Source: Loki-b32 sp964493385 (lineage in GTDB: Archaea; Asgardarchaeota; Lokiarchaeia; Sigyniarchaeales; SOKP01). From it: a stretch of DNA of 25,727 nucleotides. Position 1 is the stretch's first letter; the number at the start of each line of letters is the position of its first letter. Location of the stretch: the NCBI GenBank assembly GCA_964493385.1, contig CAZBNW010000027.1:1-25727 (forward strand), written 5' to 3'. Of the stretch, positions 23,492-25,727 are shown piece by piece. A model generated the notes under the pieces. The model was not told where the DNA came from, made no database searches, and saw only the letters and a list, made by a program, of their open reading frames with translations. A program made the position numbers and the translations under genes.

Positions 23492-24865
23492 TTACAAATG
23501 TTTTTGAAGGTTTAAAATCTTTTTTTCTAGTTTTTTAATTTTGGATTCATTCCCATTTAAGTTTTGAACATCTCTTAGAATATTTAATGCTTGCTTACAA
23601 TAATTAATGGCATTGATGTAATCTTTTCGTTTTTCAGCATTTTCTCCTGCTTTTAAGGTATATTCGAGTTCTAATTCTTTAATTTTTTTATCAAGTTCTA
23701 AAACCATAAATGAGATCCTTCCAATATCTTCTTTTATATCAAAACCAGTGGCTAAGTAAAGAGCTTTCTCATATTCTTGTTGTGCTTCCTTATAAATTAA
23801 AGCCTTTTCAGCAGTTTCAGCTTTTTTAATAAAAGAATTAATAGACTTTCTAACTTCTTCTTCGCTCATATATTTAGCTCTTTCTTTTAATTCACTTATT
23901 GCATCATCATTAGCTATAATTGAAGAAATTAATTCATTACTTGCGATTCTTATTGCTTGTGATTCTTGAAATTGTAGAATGTTAATTTCAGCGGTTTCAA
24001 TCGTAGTCGGAAGGATTATCCTTTTTTCTAAAAGTTGGTAAATTTCATAGAGAAGAGTATTTGCGTCAATGTTAACAATTTTTTGCACTTTATCGAGTAA
24101 ATTAATAATAAAAAAAAATGGTTTTGAAACTAGAAGTTCTTTAGCAAAATCAATTATGGCTTTTTGTATAGGATTCTTTTTGATTAATTCCAATGTATCT
24201 GGTAAAAATGTATGGGTTAGAACCATGGGGAATACTAATTTAATATTAAATGTGTCTATGACGAAATCAATTGTATCTTCAAAATTAAGCATTCCAGCAT
24301 TGATAAGCTTTTCAAGTCTATTTAGATATCTACCTTCATATTCTTTTAAAAACTCAGTAACAAGGGTTTTCAAACTATCAGAAGCTTTATGATCTAAAAC
24401 CAAACAAATTCTGATGAATTCTCCATTTTTTAATAATATATTGAAGGTTTCATATTGAAATTCATAAAATTGATGATTTCTTCCATAATTTTCAATACCA
24501 TTCGAAGAATATCTCGATTCTGAAAAAGTTATATTTGCTTGTATAAACCCTGTTAATAATCCTATATTTACACCTGCCCCTGAAATTGGATAATCTATTA
24601 TAGGTAAGCCCGAATTTTTAGCCATTAATAAAACATGTTTTATGTTTAAAACATCTAAAAATTTCTGCCATGTTAAGTCTTGAAACATCTGAATTCGCTT
24701 TTCTTCAGAATCAACTATCGTGAATTTTATATTATGCTTAAGATCTAAGCCAAACTTCTCAAAATGAGCTTTAACACATTCTTTACAGAAATCTGGATAT
24801 TTTCCACAATTATTTTTATCTAATCCACAATCAAATCCAACTGGACTAATCTGAAAATATACCAT
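23492..24865 (-). CDS. Asgard-type modular protein: Cys cluster, longin-like domain and TPR-like tail
   Basis: 457 aa. N-terminal cysteines C13, C20, C27 and C30 (in CGLDKNNCGKYPDFCKEC) form a possible zinc site. Residues about 75-190 carry the longin/roadblock-like pattern: HVLLMAKNSGLPIIDYPIS, GLLTGFIQANITFSESR, YEFQYETFNILLKNGEFIRICLVLD split over two strands, then the helix LKTLVTEFLKEYEGRYLNRLEKL. Residues about 200-340 are helical. The end (about 345-450) has two TPR-like helix pairs (AEKALIYKEAQQEYEKALYL and AEKRKDYINAINYCKQALNI). The layout suggests a cytosolic scaffold that binds a small GTPase or partner protein. No GTPase gene is in the window. It stands alone on its strand. Confidence 0.7.
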   Translation of the reverse strand: MVYFQISPVGFDCGLDKNNCGKYPDFCKECVKAHFEKFGLDLKHNIKFTIVDSEEKRIQMFQDLTWQKFLDVLNIKHVLLMAKNSGLPIIDYPISGAGVNIGLLTGFIQANITFSESRYSSNGIENYGRNHQFYEFQYETFNILLKNGEFIRICLVLDHKASDSLKTLVTEFLKEYEGRYLNRLEKLINAGMLNFEDTIDFVIDTFNIKLVFPMVLTHTFLPDTLELIKKNPIQKAIIDFAKELLVSKPFFFIINLLDKVQKIVNIDANTLLYEIYQLLEKRIILPTTIETAEINILQFQESQAIRIASNELISSIIANDDAISELKERAKYMSEEEVRKSINSFIKKAETAEKALIYKEAQQEYEKALYLATGFDIKEDIGRISFMVLELDKKIKELELEYTLKAGENAEKRKDYINAINYCKQALNILRDVQNLNGNESKIKKLEKKILNLQKHL

Positions 24866-25088
24866 TTAAATCGAATATCTCTTAATACTTACTTTTTAAT
24901 TAATATGAAGTTTTAAAGAACATTATTATTAACACATTCTTATTTAAGTTCCCCGCAAATAAATAATAAATTCAAGATTTATATACCTTTTAAAAACTCT
25001 TAGATTATGTGATATTATAACGAAAATTCGAATTTTAAAAAAATTTGAATTTAGAAGAATAGGTTTTATTTAAACAAGTAGTAAATTA

Positions 25089-25565
25089 TTAAGCACGTTT
25101 TATATCTTGGATAAAAGAATTGATCTCATCAATATGTTTGTCTTTCTTAATATCTTTTTTCGTAATCTCTAAGGTAGATAATGGTTCTTTCTCACATAAT
25201 TTAGCCATACTTTCAAATGTTTTAGGACCACCGCTTCCACCCTCAGTACAGAAAAATGCGACATTCTTAAATTTGCTTAGATTATTAGTAATGTATGTTC
25301 TTATAGCAGGTGTCATTCTTTTGTTCCATATTGGAGTTCCTAATATGATTAAATCATATATTTCAGGATTTTTTTGAGATTCTTTGATTGTTGTAAGTTT
25401 TTTTCTTGTTGCAGCATATCCACATTTAAGGAATCCGATAATAAAGCCAGTTCTTTTCTTAGTATCAATAATTTCTTCATATTCACAATTTAGACTCTTG
25501 GAAATTAATTCAGCAATTTTTTTAGTCGTACCTTTCCTTGAATAAAAAACAAGTAATGAATTCAT
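25089..25565 (-). CDS. flavodoxin family protein
   Basis: 158 aa from ATG 25565. The N terminus LLVFYSRKGTTKKIAELIS holds the FMN phosphate loop (S-R-K-G-T-T-K), followed by YDLIILGTPIWNKRMTPAIR and CTEGGSGGPKTFESMA, which match flavodoxin_5-type and flavodoxin-like proteins. It could shuttle electrons from ferredoxin-dependent enzymes. It is distinct from the EFR1 protein at the other end of the window, as it has no iron-sulfur domain. An in-frame TTG 12 bases upstream could extend it by four residues; the ATG is preferred. No Shine-Dalgarno site is clear. Confidence 0.85.
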   Translation of the reverse strand: MNSLLVFYSRKGTTKKIAELISKSLNCEYEEIIDTKKRTGFIIGFLKCGYAATRKKLTTIKESQKNPEIYDLIILGTPIWNKRMTPAIRTYITNNLSKFKNVAFFCTEGGSGGPKTFESMAKLCEKEPLSTLEITKKDIKKDKHIDEINSFIQDIKRA

Positions 25566-25636
25566 AATTTCTAACAATGTTTATCAATAATAAATAAATA
25601 AATGAAGAAAATTATCAATGTAAACTTTATTAAAAA

Positions 25637-25727
25637 TTAAAACATTTTATTAAAATCTTCTTTTAGTTGGTCGCGGAAGTTTGGATGGGCAATGCTTATT
25701 AATTCTTTAGCTCTTTGACGAACAGTT
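25637..25727 (-). CDS. C-terminal end of an acetyl-CoA hydrolase / CoA-transferase family gene (partial)
   Basis: The final 29 codons before TAA read TVRQRAKELISIAHPNFRD and then QLKEDFNKMF. RAKELISIAHPNFRDQL is the conserved tail of acetyl-CoA hydrolase/transferase proteins (4-hydroxybutyrate CoA-transferase group). The gene continues beyond the right edge, so subtype and start are not visible. It lies about 70 bases upstream of the flavodoxin start on the same strand. Confidence 0.6.
   Translation of the reverse strand, partial: TVRQRAKELISIAHPNFRDQLKEDFNKMF

Noticed and set aside
24866..25088. tRNA or small RNA gene in the gap with a strong TATA-like GGTATATAAATC on the minus strand
   Set aside because: No cloverleaf, T-loop sequence or stable stem could be found; the box may serve the gene at 24865 but is over 100 bases away.

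Overview
The window is strongly A+T-rich, compact and intron-free. Starts are mixed: some genes have GGAGG or GGTGG Shine-Dalgarno sites, others begin a short distance after a TATA-like box. Gene content points to an archaeon, most probably an Asgard archaeon (Lokiarchaeia-like). The signs are two proteins carrying a longin/roadblock-like domain of the kind widespread in Asgard genomes (one fused to CBS domains, one to a cysteine cluster and TPR-like helices), several small zinc-ribbon proteins, an EFR1-type flavodoxin-ferredoxin, a sphingosine-1-phosphate-lyase-like PLP enzyme and T-run terminators. This assignment is inference from content; there is no rRNA or tRNA gene in the window to test it.

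Layout. 1-2.6 kb: an EFR1-like flavodoxin/ferredoxin protein open to the left edge, a possible msrA tail remnant, a small membrane protein and a zinc-ribbon protein. 2.7-4.8 kb: a two-gene 2-oxoacid (pyruvate/acetoin-type) dehydrogenase E1 beta/alpha operon without E2 or E3. 5.0-7.1 kb: a coiled-coil protein, a ribbon-helix-helix regulator with a C-terminal zinc ribbon, and an OAS/CD-NTase-like nucleotidyltransferase. 7.3-8.6 kb: a surface beta-propeller gene broken by an in-frame TAA. 8.6-11.7 kb: an extended SDR epimerase, the CBS + longin-like protein and a monoacylglycerol-lipase-like hydrolase. 11.9-13.7 kb: a protein with a 12-residue YEPTPEPEPEPV minisatellite, a four-helix membrane protein and a small beta-barrel-like protein. 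13.9-16.2 kb: a GT-C membrane glycosyltransferase whose 5' end is frameshifted, then an ATC-hydrolase-family protein. 16.4-20.2 kb: a membrane-anchored penicillin-acylase-family Ntn hydrolase overlapping a small membrane protein, followed by a frameshifted isoprenylcysteine-methyltransferase-like gene. 20.2-23.4 kb: leftward genes for an S1P-lyase-like enzyme, a URO-D-like protein and a QueT-family transporter. 23.5-25.7 kb: the cysteine-cluster/longin/TPR protein, a flavodoxin, and the C-terminal end of an acetyl-CoA hydrolase/CoA-transferase-family gene.

Most genes are single transcription units with frequent strand switches. The clearest functional groupings are E1 alpha/beta, the acylase with its overlapping membrane partner, and QueT/URO-D/PLP-lyase. 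No mobile element, CRISPR array, integrase or toxin-antitoxin pair is visible. The best lead for an undescribed system is the CD-NTase-like enzyme with no recognisable effector beside it. Next come the Asgard-style modular sensor proteins and the E1 pair without partners. Three genes have interrupted frames, which may be real decay or local sequence error.
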